Source: SFTJ01 sp905210415 | GTDB taxonomy: Bacteria > Bacteroidota > Bacteroidia > Bacteroidales > Muribaculaceae | Reading direction: 5' to 3' | DNA: 12,876 nt | Assembly (NCBI GenBank): GCA_902476295.1 | Contig: CABSDC010000065.1 | Span: 1 to 12,876, forward strand | Part shown: one piece after another, positions 1 to 6,810 of the stretch | Layout of the letters: each line of letters opens with the position of its first letter | How positions within the stretch are numbered: the stretch's first letter is position 1 | Translations under genes and position numbers: made by a program | Notes under the pieces: model-generated | Told to the model about the DNA's origin: nothing | Seen by the model: the letters and a program-made list of their open reading frames with translations, nothing else | The model's database searches: none

Positions 1-551
1 CCGCCCACAGCTATCTGTGTGCTATCGCCGCCCCAGTCTTCGGCATGGGTCTGCAGGTAGGCTATTGCGCTTTGGCAATCCTTCAAGGGCGCAGGAAACG
101 GATGTGCCGGAGCAAGACGGTAGTTTAATGCTGCCACGATGCAGTCGGCTTCCAACGCCACGGCGACGCAAAAACGGGCGCAACTATTGATGCTGCCAAA
201 GCACCAACCTCCGCCATGCAGGTAAAGCAGAATAGGGCGCTTGCGGTTTGCCACGGTCTTAGGTGCGAATATGCAGATGTCGTCGGTAGGATAAAAGGCG
301 TTGACCTCTTCCGGTAAAGTGGGCGATTGGTTTCGGCTTTGCCGTATCTGCATGAGTGCGGTGTCGTCGCCACGCATCGCTGCACGCACGGCAAGCATCT
401 GAGTGTGCTGCAACCCCGGCTTCATGTTAGCCAAAAACGCCTGTTCCTCTTCCAACATCTTTTGTTGGAGACGAGAATCTGGCCTTTCAGCTTGAGCCGA
501 TGCGGTAAACAGGCAGAATATCAATGATATAATGCAATATAACTTTTTCAT
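1..551 (-). CDS. Secreted HSL-family alpha/beta-hydrolase (esterase), C-terminal part missing at window edge
   Basis: The reading frame opens with ATG at 551 and stays open for 183 codons to the left edge, so this is the N-terminal part of a longer gene. Residues 1-21 form a signal peptide (basic start, hydrophobic core, cleavage probably after ASAQA), so the protein is exported. Residues 106-116 give a beta strand ending in HGGGW (112-116), the oxyanion-hole motif of the hormone-sensitive-lipase (family IV) esterases, and YRLAP at 144-148 followed by HPFPA is the second family signature. The window ends just before the expected nucleophile elbow (GDSAGG), so the catalytic Ser, Asp and His cannot be checked. 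In this family the substrates are short acyl esters; removal of acetyl groups from acetylated mannan would fit the neighbouring PUL, but that is only inference, since the gene has its own promoter and is separated from the PUL by a terminator and accessory DNA. Confidence 0.85.
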   Translation of the reverse strand, partial: MKKLYCIISLIFCLFTASAQAERPDSRLQQKMLEEEQAFLANMKPGLQHTQMLAVRAAMRGDDTALMQIRQSRNQSPTLPEEVNAFYPTDDICIFAPKTVANRKRPILLYLHGGGWCFGSINSCARFCVAVALEADCIVAALNYRLAPAHPFPAPLKDCQSAIAYLQTHAEDWGGDSTQIAVG

Positions 552-667
552 TTTCGCTGTTCTTTATTCGGTGTGAGAAATCTTAATCAAATGTAGCATG
601 CCGACAAAAGCATTTCGATATCAGATGGTGTGTTCATAAGCAATTAGTTTCTCAAATTATGGATATT

Positions 668-698
668 CAAATTTACTAATAAAAAAGATTAATTCAAA
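668..698 (-). promoter_or_regulatory. Bacteroidetes-type promoter for the esterase gene
   Basis: Read on the minus strand, TTTG (698-695) is followed after exactly 19 bases by TAAATTTG (675-668). This is a full match to the Bacteroidetes primary sigma factor consensus (-33 TTTG, -7 TAnnTTTG, spacing about 19-21). Transcription would start near 660 and leave a leader of about 110 bases before the esterase ATG at 551. A second TAnnTTTG match (595-588) lies closer to the gene but has no TTTG at the right distance upstream. Confidence 0.6.
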
Positions 699-713
699 CT
701 GCAACCTCCATTT

Positions 714-728
714 CTCCGCCCGGCGGAG
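714..728. repeat. Short perfect GC-rich inverted repeat
   Basis: The sequence CTCCGC-CCG-GCGGAG is a perfect 6-base-pair stem with a 3-base loop. It sits at the point where composition changes from AT-rich to GC-rich. No T tract follows on either strand, so it does not look like an intrinsic terminator. It could be part of a former coding sequence or a junction; I cannot decide. Confidence 0.5.
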
Positions 729-830
729 CGCGGCAATGGCCTGGCACAGTAGTGGTAAAGCCTGTGTGCGGCATTACGAATAATGCTTCGGCTTTGCGAG
801 TGCTTGAAAAAAGAGCGATAGCGACAAAAA

Positions 831-835
831 AGGAG
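831..835 (+). promoter_or_regulatory. Strong ribosome binding site before the HipA remnant
   Basis: AGGAG lies six bases before the ATG at 842 and overlaps the end of the upstream open frame (stop at 836-838). Most genes in this window lack such a motif. The arrangement looks like translational coupling within a former antitoxin-toxin operon and suggests the remnant's start region is intact. Confidence 0.5.
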
Positions 836-841
836 TAGGTT

Positions 842-952
842 ATGAAGAAGTTATATGTATATGCCGATTTTGATTGGTTGAAAAAGGTAGAACTCATCGG
901 TGAGTTGGGGTATGAATTATTTATATTAGCGGACCGGAATAATTATTTATGA
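842..952 (+). pseudogene. hipA: Remnant of a HipA-family toxin gene (N-terminal fragment with internal deletion)
   Basis: A 36-codon frame begins with ATG at 842, preceded by a strong ribosome binding site (AGGAG, 831-835). It starts MKKLYVYADFDWL and continues through LIGELGYE, which I recognise as the start of Bacteroidetes HipA toxins (a serine/threonine kinase that phosphorylates a tRNA synthetase in the well-studied members). In full-length relatives GYE is followed by about 20 residues (SLRG...SYSF...) before a segment like LFLSADLNNYPG. Here GYE runs straight into LFILADRNNYL and then a TGA stop, so an internal in-frame deletion plus loss of everything after about residue 60 is the simplest reading. 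The kinase domain (usually another 350 or more residues) is absent. The last ten bases overlap the convergent NERD gene. The recognition rests on memory of HipA sequences, not on an alignment. Confidence 0.6.
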
Positions 953-1689
953 GTAAAAGTGCATTTTGGATAATTTGAGCAGCCATAGAACGAACCGTAT
1001 TTGCTGTTTCTTAGAACCATTTTTGCTTCACATCGTGGGCAATAGCCTTTGTTTATCATGTATGCCTTGCGCATAATATTCTGCCTTACGTTTGATACAT
1101 GAATCTTCTCCACTTCCTTATCCAATATCATCTGGTTTTGAAGTTGAGTTTCAATTTCTTGAATATATTTATCAGATAGAATCCGGCAAGTAAATGACTT
1201 AATTCGTGACAAGAGTTGCCATGTATAGATGACATTGAGGCTTGTTGGCAGATTCGTTTTGAGTTCTGCTTGTGATGAGAATACGATTATTGACTTGTAT
1301 TGCTCGGAAGTATAATACGGAAGAATCTTTTTGAGCGCAATAATATGACCTTGATTTTGGCGAATGGGGTTTGAAAGGTATGTTTTTTTGCCCCATATGT
1401 TTTGTGTCCATTGTACCTGGTTTGCTCCACCATATATCCATCCCTTGTAGTTTTTCGTTTCGATTACAAAAATACCGAATGGGGAGATAACGATATGGTC
1501 AATCTGTGATGTCCAATCTCCGTTTCGGATTAAGACATCATTGTAAGTTTTATATTCTGGACCCAATTTCCCAAGAATGAAGGAGACGGTTTTTTCTCCG
1601 ATTTTTCCCTTAATCTTTGCGCTATTGATTTGCAGGTATATGATTGCAACGAAAATGATCGCAAAAACTATTGAAACTAAAATAGTCAT
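943..1689 (-). CDS. Membrane-anchored NERD-domain protein with C-terminal topoisomerase-type zinc finger
   Basis: The 248-residue protein begins with a hydrophobic segment (residues 2-19) that should anchor it in the inner membrane, with the rest in the cytoplasm. Residues about 25-145 form a NERD (nuclease-related) domain: GE at 31-32, QIDHI with Asp64, and VIETKN with Glu77 and Lys79, which match the conserved acidic/lysine positions linking NERD to PD-(D/E)xK nucleases. Residues 217-243 form a four-cysteine zinc finger (Cys217, 220, 237, 243; CPRC ... YGCSNYPKC) like the repeats at the C terminus of topoisomerase I, so nucleic acid binding is likely. The biological role of NERD proteins is not settled; DNA processing is an inference. 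The gene is clearly more AT-rich than the PUL or esterase genes and uses more AT-ending codons, which suggests acquisition. It ends ten bases inside the convergent HipA remnant. Confidence 0.85.
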   Translation of the reverse strand: MTILVSIVFAIIFVAIIYLQINSAKIKGKIGEKTVSFILGKLGPEYKTYNDVLIRNGDWTSQIDHIVISPFGIFVIETKNYKGWIYGGANQVQWTQNIWGKKTYLSNPIRQNQGHIIALKKILPYYTSEQYKSIIVFSSQAELKTNLPTSLNVIYTWQLLSRIKSFTCRILSDKYIQEIETQLQNQMILDKEVEKIHVSNVRQNIMRKAYMINKGYCPRCEAKMVLRNSKYGSFYGCSNYPKCTFTHK

Positions 1690-1711
1690 ATGGTATTAAT
1701 TGTAGTTTGTG

Positions 1712-1719
1712 CAAATTTA
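1712..1719 (-). promoter_or_regulatory. Possible -7 promoter element of the NERD gene
   Basis: TAAATTTG on the minus strand matches the Bacteroidetes -7 consensus TAnnTTTG and lies 22 bases before the NERD start codon. No TTTG is found 19-21 bases upstream, so the promoter would rest on the -7 element alone. Confidence 0.3.
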
Positions 1720-1793
1720 TCAAATTCTTATTCAAAAATTAAGTTTGTGTAAAAAAAAATTTACTGGATGATAAAAGTTATTGCTTATGTATG

Positions 1794-1830
1794 AAAAAAT
1801 AGCTCCTATGCCGAGGGGGCGATAGGAGCT
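1794..1830 (-). terminator. Rho-independent terminator at the end of the mannan PUL
   Basis: On the minus strand a perfect 9-base-pair stem (AGCTCCTAT pairing with ATAGGAGCT; arms 1830-1822 and 1809-1801) with a 12-base loop is followed at once by a T-rich run (ATTTTTT, 1800-1794). The stem begins four bases after the epimerase stop codon, so it should end the PUL transcript and separate it from the NERD gene on the same strand. Confidence 0.85.
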
Positions 1831-1834
1831 TTAA

Positions 1835-3031
1835 TTATTTACCGAGTGTTTCGATTATCTCTATGCACATGCGGCTGTTGTGGTAAGGGCACTTCCAGAA
1901 ACCGGCTTTGTCGTCGGTTCGGTTGACTGAGCCATCAGCCAATCGGCTCCAATACCATTCGCCTCCGCTGTGGTCTACGATGTTTTGCTGAATGTATTGC
2001 CATGTCTCGATGGCTTGGGCGAGATATTGCTGTTTGTTGTGATGTTTATACAGATAGATTTCGCCTATCATGCATTCGGCTTGCACCCACCAGTGCTTAT
2101 CGTTGTTGTAGGATCCGTTGGCGTGTCGCTCATATATCATTGAGCCATCGTGGCAGCGGCCCTCTAAGGCAGCCTTAGCGATATGGTAGGTGTGGCTGAG
2201 AGCCTTATCGGTAATCGCTTTGTCGTCGAGAACCATTGCCGACTCGAGAAGGAGCCAAGAAGCTTCGATGTCGTGGCCGAACGATTGTTCGCCGTCTTGT
2301 CGGTTCCAATCCATATCGAAGAATAGTCCGAGGTGATGATTGCTCTTGTCTTCCATTATATCGAAGAACACGTACAACAGGTGCTCTATCGCATCGTGTA
2401 GTTCAGGATCTTTCCACACGCGATAGAGGTTGGTGTAGGGCTCTATAATGTGAAGGTGAGTGTTCATCGTCTTGGCGCAATTTTCTTCTTTGTCGCTAAG
2501 TCGCATGTCTGCAATTTCACCCCATTGGCGAGTGCAGGCTTCGATGTAGCCACCACGCTCGCGGTCGTGGCTGTGAAGCTCGATGTCGTGGAAAAGACGT
2601 ATGGCGTAATCCAGAGCTTCGGTGTCGCCAGTGGCGCGGACATATTCGCTGAGTCCGTATATGGCGAATCCGATTGCATAGAATTGCTTCTTGGTATCGA
2701 GCGGAGAGCCGTCGGCATTGAGCGACCAATAAATACCGCCAAATTCCTTGTCGTAGAAATTGTCGATAATATATTGCTTAGCGCGAGTGGCCATCTCGAG
2801 GTATTGAGGCTCATGAGTCAAGCGGTAAGCTGCGGAGAATGTCCATAGCAGGCGAGCGTTGAGTATGGCGCCTTTAGGGGCGTTGCTCACAAGATTGTCG
2901 TAGCCGTCGCGCTGGCCATAGAAGCCACCATGCTCGTTATCTACCATTTTGTCAATCCAGTAGGGAAGGATATTTGACGTGAGATTGTCGAGCAGTTGTT
3001 TGCTTAATTCGTGAATATCAATAATAGCCAT
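1835..3031 (-). CDS. Cellobiose/mannobiose 2-epimerase (AGE family)
   Basis: This enzyme interconverts the reducing-end glucose and mannose of beta-1,4 disaccharides; here the likely job is turning mannobiose into mannosyl-glucose in the cytoplasm (no signal peptide). The protein has the (alpha/alpha)6-barrel signatures of the N-acylglucosamine 2-epimerase family: NTHLHI at 190-195, FGHDIEASWLL at 251-261 with His253, WWVQAE at 314-319, and WKCPYHNSR at 379-387 with His384. His253 and His384 correspond to the two catalytic histidines of known cellobiose 2-epimerases. Start choice: the longest frame begins with TTG at 3064, inside the GH130 gene, giving 409 residues; I prefer the ATG at 3031, which gives 398 residues, begins 13 bases after the GH130 stop and matches where family members start. 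It follows the GH130 gene directly and is the last gene before the terminator. Confidence 0.9.
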   Translation of the reverse strand: MAIIDIHELSKQLLDNLTSNILPYWIDKMVDNEHGGFYGQRDGYDNLVSNAPKGAILNARLLWTFSAAYRLTHEPQYLEMATRAKQYIIDNFYDKEFGGIYWSLNADGSPLDTKKQFYAIGFAIYGLSEYVRATGDTEALDYAIRLFHDIELHSHDRERGGYIEACTRQWGEIADMRLSDKEENCAKTMNTHLHIIEPYTNLYRVWKDPELHDAIEHLLYVFFDIMEDKSNHHLGLFFDMDWNRQDGEQSFGHDIEASWLLLESAMVLDDKAITDKALSHTYHIAKAALEGRCHDGSMIYERHANGSYNNDKHWWVQAECMIGEIYLYKHHNKQQYLAQAIETWQYIQQNIVDHSGGEWYWSRLADGSVNRTDDKAGFWKCPYHNSRMCIEIIETLGK

Positions 3032-3044
3032 TTTCTGAATAATA

Positions 3045-4214
3045 TTATTTGTTGTTAAGGGCAAGATTTTTGTCGATTAGTCGGTTGATGGTCTTCACTG
3101 ACTCGCCGGTGGTGAGGCCGTCGGCAGGAGTGTTCATGCAGTAATCCACAAGTTGATCGATGGTAGATGTAGCCACATGCATGCGAGTGTCGCTTGAAGC
3201 GTAGTATATAAATACTTTGCCATCTTCGTCGGCAATCCATCCATTGGTGAAAAGCACGTTCATCACGTCGCCGATGTATTCTTCACCCACAGGAGCCATA
3301 AAGTAGCCACCAGGAGTGGCGATTTCTCTCCATGGCTCGTCGAGGGCAGTCATATACATATATAGCACGTAGCGCAAACCCGATGCGCAACCTCTCACGC
3401 CGTGAGCCAAGTGCAACCAGCCTTTAGGAGTCTTGATAGGGTGAGGGCCTTCGCCGTTCTTCACCTCCTTGATGGTGTGGTAGTGGCGGCAATCGATGAT
3501 TTTTTCTTCTTTTACCACGGCATTAGTGATGTCGTCTATGAGAGCCCAACCAATGCCACCGCCGCTTCCGGCGTCGATAAATCCGTCTTGAGGGCGAGTG
3601 TATAGAGCATATTTGCCGTCGACAAATTCTGGGTGAAGCACCACGTTGCGTTGTTGGCTATTGCTTTTGAGGTCGGGCAGACGATCCCAATTGATCAAGT
3701 CCTTGGTGCGAGCAATGCCGCAGGTAGCGGTAGCAGCCGAGAGATCGCCAGGGAAAGCAGGGTCGTGACGCTCAACGCAGAACAAGCCATAAATCCAACC
3801 GTCTTCGTGAGCTGTGAGGCGCATATCGTAGATGTTGGTGGCAGGATCTTCGTCTTCAGGCATAGTGATAGGGCGTTCCCAGAAGCGGAAGTTGTCAACG
3901 CCATTAGGACTTTCGGCAACGGCGAAGAATGATTTGCGGTCGGAGCCTTCAACACGCACCACGAGAATATACTTGCCTTTCCACTTGATTGCGCCCGAAT
4001 TGAGAGTGGCGTTTACGCCGATACGTTCCATAAAATATGGGTTGGTTTCGGGGTTGAAATCATATCGCCAAGATAGAGGAGCCATGCGAGCTGTGAGCAC
4101 AGGGTTTTCCCAGCGGCAGAACACACCATTATCTTCGATAGAATTGTTTTTGCGTGAAACGAGAGTTTCAAATTCTTGTTCTATTTTAGCTTTTCTTTTT
4201 TCAAAAAGTGACAT
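3045..4214 (-). CDS. GH130 4-O-beta-D-mannosyl-D-glucose phosphorylase
   Basis: The predicted reaction is phosphorolysis of mannosyl-glucose to alpha-mannose 1-phosphate and glucose. The 389-residue protein has no signal peptide and should be cytoplasmic. It is a five-bladed beta-propeller of the GH130 family: ERIGVNAT near 63-70, the sequence DPATNIYDMRLT at 123-134 with Asp130 as the presumed proton donor (equivalent to the catalytic Asp of the B. fragilis enzyme), ERHDPAFPG at 148-156, HPEF at 194-197, the phosphate-site region around RHYHTIKE (243-250) and HGVRG (271-275). Length and sequence fit subfamily GH130_1 (mannosylglucose phosphorylase) rather than the mannooligosaccharide phosphorylases, and the neighbouring 2-epimerase supports this. 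It lies 19 bases after the GH26 gene. Confidence 0.92.
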   Translation of the reverse strand: MSLFEKRKAKIEQEFETLVSRKNNSIEDNGVFCRWENPVLTARMAPLSWRYDFNPETNPYFMERIGVNATLNSGAIKWKGKYILVVRVEGSDRKSFFAVAESPNGVDNFRFWERPITMPEDEDPATNIYDMRLTAHEDGWIYGLFCVERHDPAFPGDLSAATATCGIARTKDLINWDRLPDLKSNSQQRNVVLHPEFVDGKYALYTRPQDGFIDAGSGGGIGWALIDDITNAVVKEEKIIDCRHYHTIKEVKNGEGPHPIKTPKGWLHLAHGVRGCASGLRYVLYMYMTALDEPWREIATPGGYFMAPVGEEYIGDVMNVLFTNGWIADEDGKVFIYYASSDTRMHVATSTIDQLVDYCMNTPADGLTTGESVKTINRLIDKNLALNNK

Positions 4215-4233
4215 ATTTCAACAGTTTTGGAGA

Positions 4234-5337
4234 TTATTTGATTTTGTTTATTTCTTTGCAGAAAAGAGTTGCGGAGTCGGCATGGAATGCTTTGAACGAC
4301 TCCTCGCTCGTGTGTCCCTTGTAGGGGGCATAGAAGTGAGTAGGCTTGTCGCAAGCATTGCGCCACACTGTAACGTAGCACACTGGGTATTGCTTCAGTA
4401 TCGGCAGTAGCACCTCGTGCCACCAGTTTGGCATAGGGATGCCTTCGCTACCAGTTTCGGTGAAAGCAGCCAGTTTGTGATGCTCTTTGGCAGCGAGAGT
4501 GGCAGCGCCGAGCATATTTTTCACATTTTGCAAGTATGTGTCGAGGCCCTCTTGCCCTCCGAAGTGATATACATCGGCACCCATAATGTCGACATAATCA
4601 TCGCCTGGATAGCGTTCGAGATAACTCTTGATGCCCGTGAAATGGTCTTTGTCGGGCGAATAGGCCCAAAGCACGTTGTCGATGCCTTTTTGGTCGAATA
4701 TGCGTCGGGTGAGTTTCCAAAGTGCTTTGTAATCATCGGCCGAGCAATGATCGTATCCCCACCAGAACCAGCTGCCAGTGTGTTCGTGCCAAGGGCGGAA
4801 GATCACGGCTATGCGCTGGCCATCCTTGTTGCGCAGCGAACCGATAAAGTCGGCAGCACGACCAATCCATGCGCAAATGGTGTCGTTGAGAGCGCTGCCC
4901 TCGGTGAGGCATTGAGCCACCACATTACCGCCCTCACAATCCCAAGAATCGCCTTTGGTGATAGGGTTGCGCAGGTGCCAGCTGAAGGCATTTATGCCGC
5001 CTCGAGCATCTTGCTTAGCCACTTCTTGGCGAATGAAGTCAAAAGGCACGCCGTCGAGTTGTTTTTCGGTGTTCCATTCTATTAGGCCCAGATCCCAACT
5101 CATGAGGGCAGGATAGTCGCCACACACGTCGCGCACATCAGAGCGATTGGCTTCGTATTTCCAGGCGTGACCATAAGAAGTGTCGTCGTGATGGCCGAAA
5201 GCCACCTTACCTTGGTTCTCAATGCTAAGAAGGCGTTGAGCAAGCCTTTGTGCGGGAGTCTCACTTACGCTGGCCTTAGTGCAAGCAGAGGAGATGGTGA
5301 GTGAAATCATGACTATTGCAGTAAGAAAATGTTTCAT
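4234..5337 (-). CDS. GH26 beta-mannanase lipoprotein, probably periplasmic and mannobiose-releasing
   Basis: The 367-residue protein has a signal peptide ending in a cysteine (SSAC, Cys19) and then almost directly the GH26 (beta/alpha)8 barrel. WDLGLIE near 81-87 is typical of the family; the acid/base is Glu185 in WHEHTGSWFWWG (183-194) and the nucleophile Glu294 in FTETGSEG (292-299). The residues after Cys19 (TKASVSE) lack the acidic cluster that marks surface lipoproteins in Bacteroidetes, so a periplasmic location is likely. This parallels Bacteroides ovatus BoMan26A, a periplasmic GH26 that makes mannobiose, and the B. fragilis Man26A that feeds the epimerase. The ATG at 5337 is eight bases after the preceding GH26 stop codon, so the pair is surely co-transcribed. 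Mannobiose as the main product is inferred from the downstream enzymes. Confidence 0.9.
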   Translation of the reverse strand: MKHFLTAIVMISLTISSACTKASVSETPAQRLAQRLLSIENQGKVAFGHHDDTSYGHAWKYEANRSDVRDVCGDYPALMSWDLGLIEWNTEKQLDGVPFDFIRQEVAKQDARGGINAFSWHLRNPITKGDSWDCEGGNVVAQCLTEGSALNDTICAWIGRAADFIGSLRNKDGQRIAVIFRPWHEHTGSWFWWGYDHCSADDYKALWKLTRRIFDQKGIDNVLWAYSPDKDHFTGIKSYLERYPGDDYVDIMGADVYHFGGQEGLDTYLQNVKNMLGAATLAAKEHHKLAAFTETGSEGIPMPNWWHEVLLPILKQYPVCYVTVWRNACDKPTHFYAPYKGHTSEESFKAFHADSATLFCKEINKIK

Positions 5338-5345
5338 AACTCATA

Positions 5346-6779
5346 TTATTTGAGATTTGGCATATCTTCACGGTTGATGATATTGGCATTTGTTAATACC
5401 GATGTCCAATAGGTATTGGTGTTGTATTTGAATTTGTCGTCGGCAGGGTCGTTGATAGTAACTTTGCCTGCACTGTCGCGGGAATACCACACCATAAACC
5501 ACGACCAAGTGTCGCCAGCCGAGAAAGTCTTGGCAGGATTAGGAATATTTCCGCATTCTGCAAGAGCGATCATTTTTTTGCCACGAGTGACATTGTTGTT
5601 GATGAAATTATACTCGGTGAGCTTAGAGTCGGTGTTAGGAGCATAGATGTCAGTTGCCACGAGGTCGACATATTCGTTGCCTGGATAAGCAGCCAATGCA
5701 TCTGCTTCAAAACCTTCGCGATATTGCACTGTCCACACCCAGATGAGGTTGTTGAGATTATACTCTTTCACCAGTTTGTCGTGAAGCAAAATCCACAGTT
5801 GCTTGGTGTATTCGCCACCCTTGTCGCCCCACCAGAACCAAGCGGCATTTTTGCCGTCGTAGTTGTAGTTGCCAGCGGCTTCGTGAAGAGGACGCCAGAT
5901 GACAGGGATTCCCGCATCTTGAAGCAGTTTCAGGTAACCAGCCACTTTCTGGATGTCGGCAAGCAACTGCTGGTTTTGCCAAGTGCCTGCCTTCAGCGCT
6001 TCGCGAATGTCAAAACCATTGTTGGCAGAGAACGAATAGTCTTCGATCTTAGCGCCTTGAGTAGGAGGAACAGCCCAGTGCCACATGTAAGAGACGAGGC
6101 CATTGTTTTGCCATTGAGTCTTAGCGGCTTCGATGTTGGAGTAGTCAATCCAGTTGGCTGGTGAGTAAGCCAAGTGAATAAAGTCGTAGCCAGTGAGAGC
6201 TGGATGTTTACCTGTTGTAGAGGCGATAAGATTGGCAAAATCATTGTTGTTGTTCACGTTAGCCATAGCACCACTCAGCGTTTTCGTGCCATATTGGCTA
6301 AGGAGGAATGCATACACATTTTGTGCTTGTGTGGTGGCATTCTTATTGGTGAGAGGCTCAAAGTTAGATGGCTTTACAGGGTCGGGAGTCTTAAAAGTGA
6401 TTACGAGAGTCTCGGCCTTCACGTTGTTGTCGTCCTTACGCACCACAGAGCCTTTAGGCAGATTGAGGGTGTAGGCGATGCCTTCCTCGAGAGTGAGGTC
6501 TATGGTAAGGGTTTTGTTGCTTACCTTCGGAGCCACCACGTTATTGTTTAGGGTGATATTTGCGCCATTGCTAAGGGCGATTGGGTGAGAGTACTCAATG
6601 CTGATTTGCTGGGTGCTCACAGGCACTTCGCTGCCATTGGCAATTGACGTCTTCACCACAGTGAGAGGCACGGATGGTGGTGGCGTTGGTTCGTCGTTAC
6701 TACTGCTACAACCAGCTGCGGTGAGCATAAGAGCAAGTGCAATTGTAGATTTTGTTATGATATTGAACAGGATATTCAT
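5346..6779 (-). CDS. Surface GH26 beta-mannanase lipoprotein with N-terminal Ig-like domain
   Basis: The 477-residue protein has a lipoprotein signal peptide (TAAGC, Cys24) followed by SSSNDEP and a proline-rich linker; the acidic residues after the cysteine suggest export to the cell surface. Residues about 38-132 form an Ig-like domain of the SbsA/Big_5 kind (VPVSTQQISIEYSHPI, then a strand ending LVITFKTPD), probably a spacer lifting the enzyme from the membrane. Residues about 140-477 are the GH26 barrel: acid/base Glu300 in WRPLHEAAG (295-303), WFWWG at 314-318, nucleophile Glu408 in ALAECGN (405-411). Endo-cleavage of long mannan before import is the likely role, as for surface GH26 enzymes such as BoMan26B. 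The gene begins after a 210-base leader that contains a terminator-like hairpin, so it may be under separate control from the transporter genes. Confidence 0.9.
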   Translation of the reverse strand: MNILFNIITKSTIALALMLTAAGCSSSNDEPTPPPSVPLTVVKTSIANGSEVPVSTQQISIEYSHPIALSNGANITLNNNVVAPKVSNKTLTIDLTLEEGIAYTLNLPKGSVVRKDDNNVKAETLVITFKTPDPVKPSNFEPLTNKNATTQAQNVYAFLLSQYGTKTLSGAMANVNNNNDFANLIASTTGKHPALTGYDFIHLAYSPANWIDYSNIEAAKTQWQNNGLVSYMWHWAVPPTQGAKIEDYSFSANNGFDIREALKAGTWQNQQLLADIQKVAGYLKLLQDAGIPVIWRPLHEAAGNYNYDGKNAAWFWWGDKGGEYTKQLWILLHDKLVKEYNLNNLIWVWTVQYREGFEADALAAYPGNEYVDLVATDIYAPNTDSKLTEYNFINNNVTRGKKMIALAECGNIPNPAKTFSAGDTWSWFMVWYSRDSAGKVTINDPADDKFKYNTNTYWTSVLTNANIINREDMPNLK

Positions 6780-6810
6780 GTGCTTAAATTAGTTGAGATA
6801 GGTTGTTGGG

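Larger units (their letters stand above)
552..841. other. Intergenic stretch between the esterase and the HipA remnant
   Basis: No convincing gene lies here. The left half (552-700) is AT-rich and holds the esterase leader and promoter. The right half changes abruptly to GC-rich sequence around 714-800. On the plus strand a frame without an ATG start is open from 683 to a stop at 836-838; it ends in LRVLEKRAIATKKE and stops just before the HipA remnant. It could be the tail of a lost gene upstream of hipA (hipA is normally preceded by an antitoxin gene), but I do not recognise the sequence. A minus-strand open frame over 694-897 looks like a shadow. Confidence 0.4.

Noticed and set aside
588..595. 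Second TAnnTTTG match upstream of the esterase
   Set aside because: No TTTG-like element at 19-21 bases upstream; the match at 668-675 with a partner at 695-698 is much better.
694..897. 67-codon minus-strand frame across the HipA remnant
   Set aside because: It crosses the AT/GC composition change, has no recognisable domain and is antisense to the better supported HipA fragment.
4417..5085. 222-codon open frame on the plus strand
   Set aside because: It lies entirely antisense to the GH26 gene, whose catalytic motifs are intact. The translation shows no family signature and its composition is what the reverse strand of a GC-biased gene gives.
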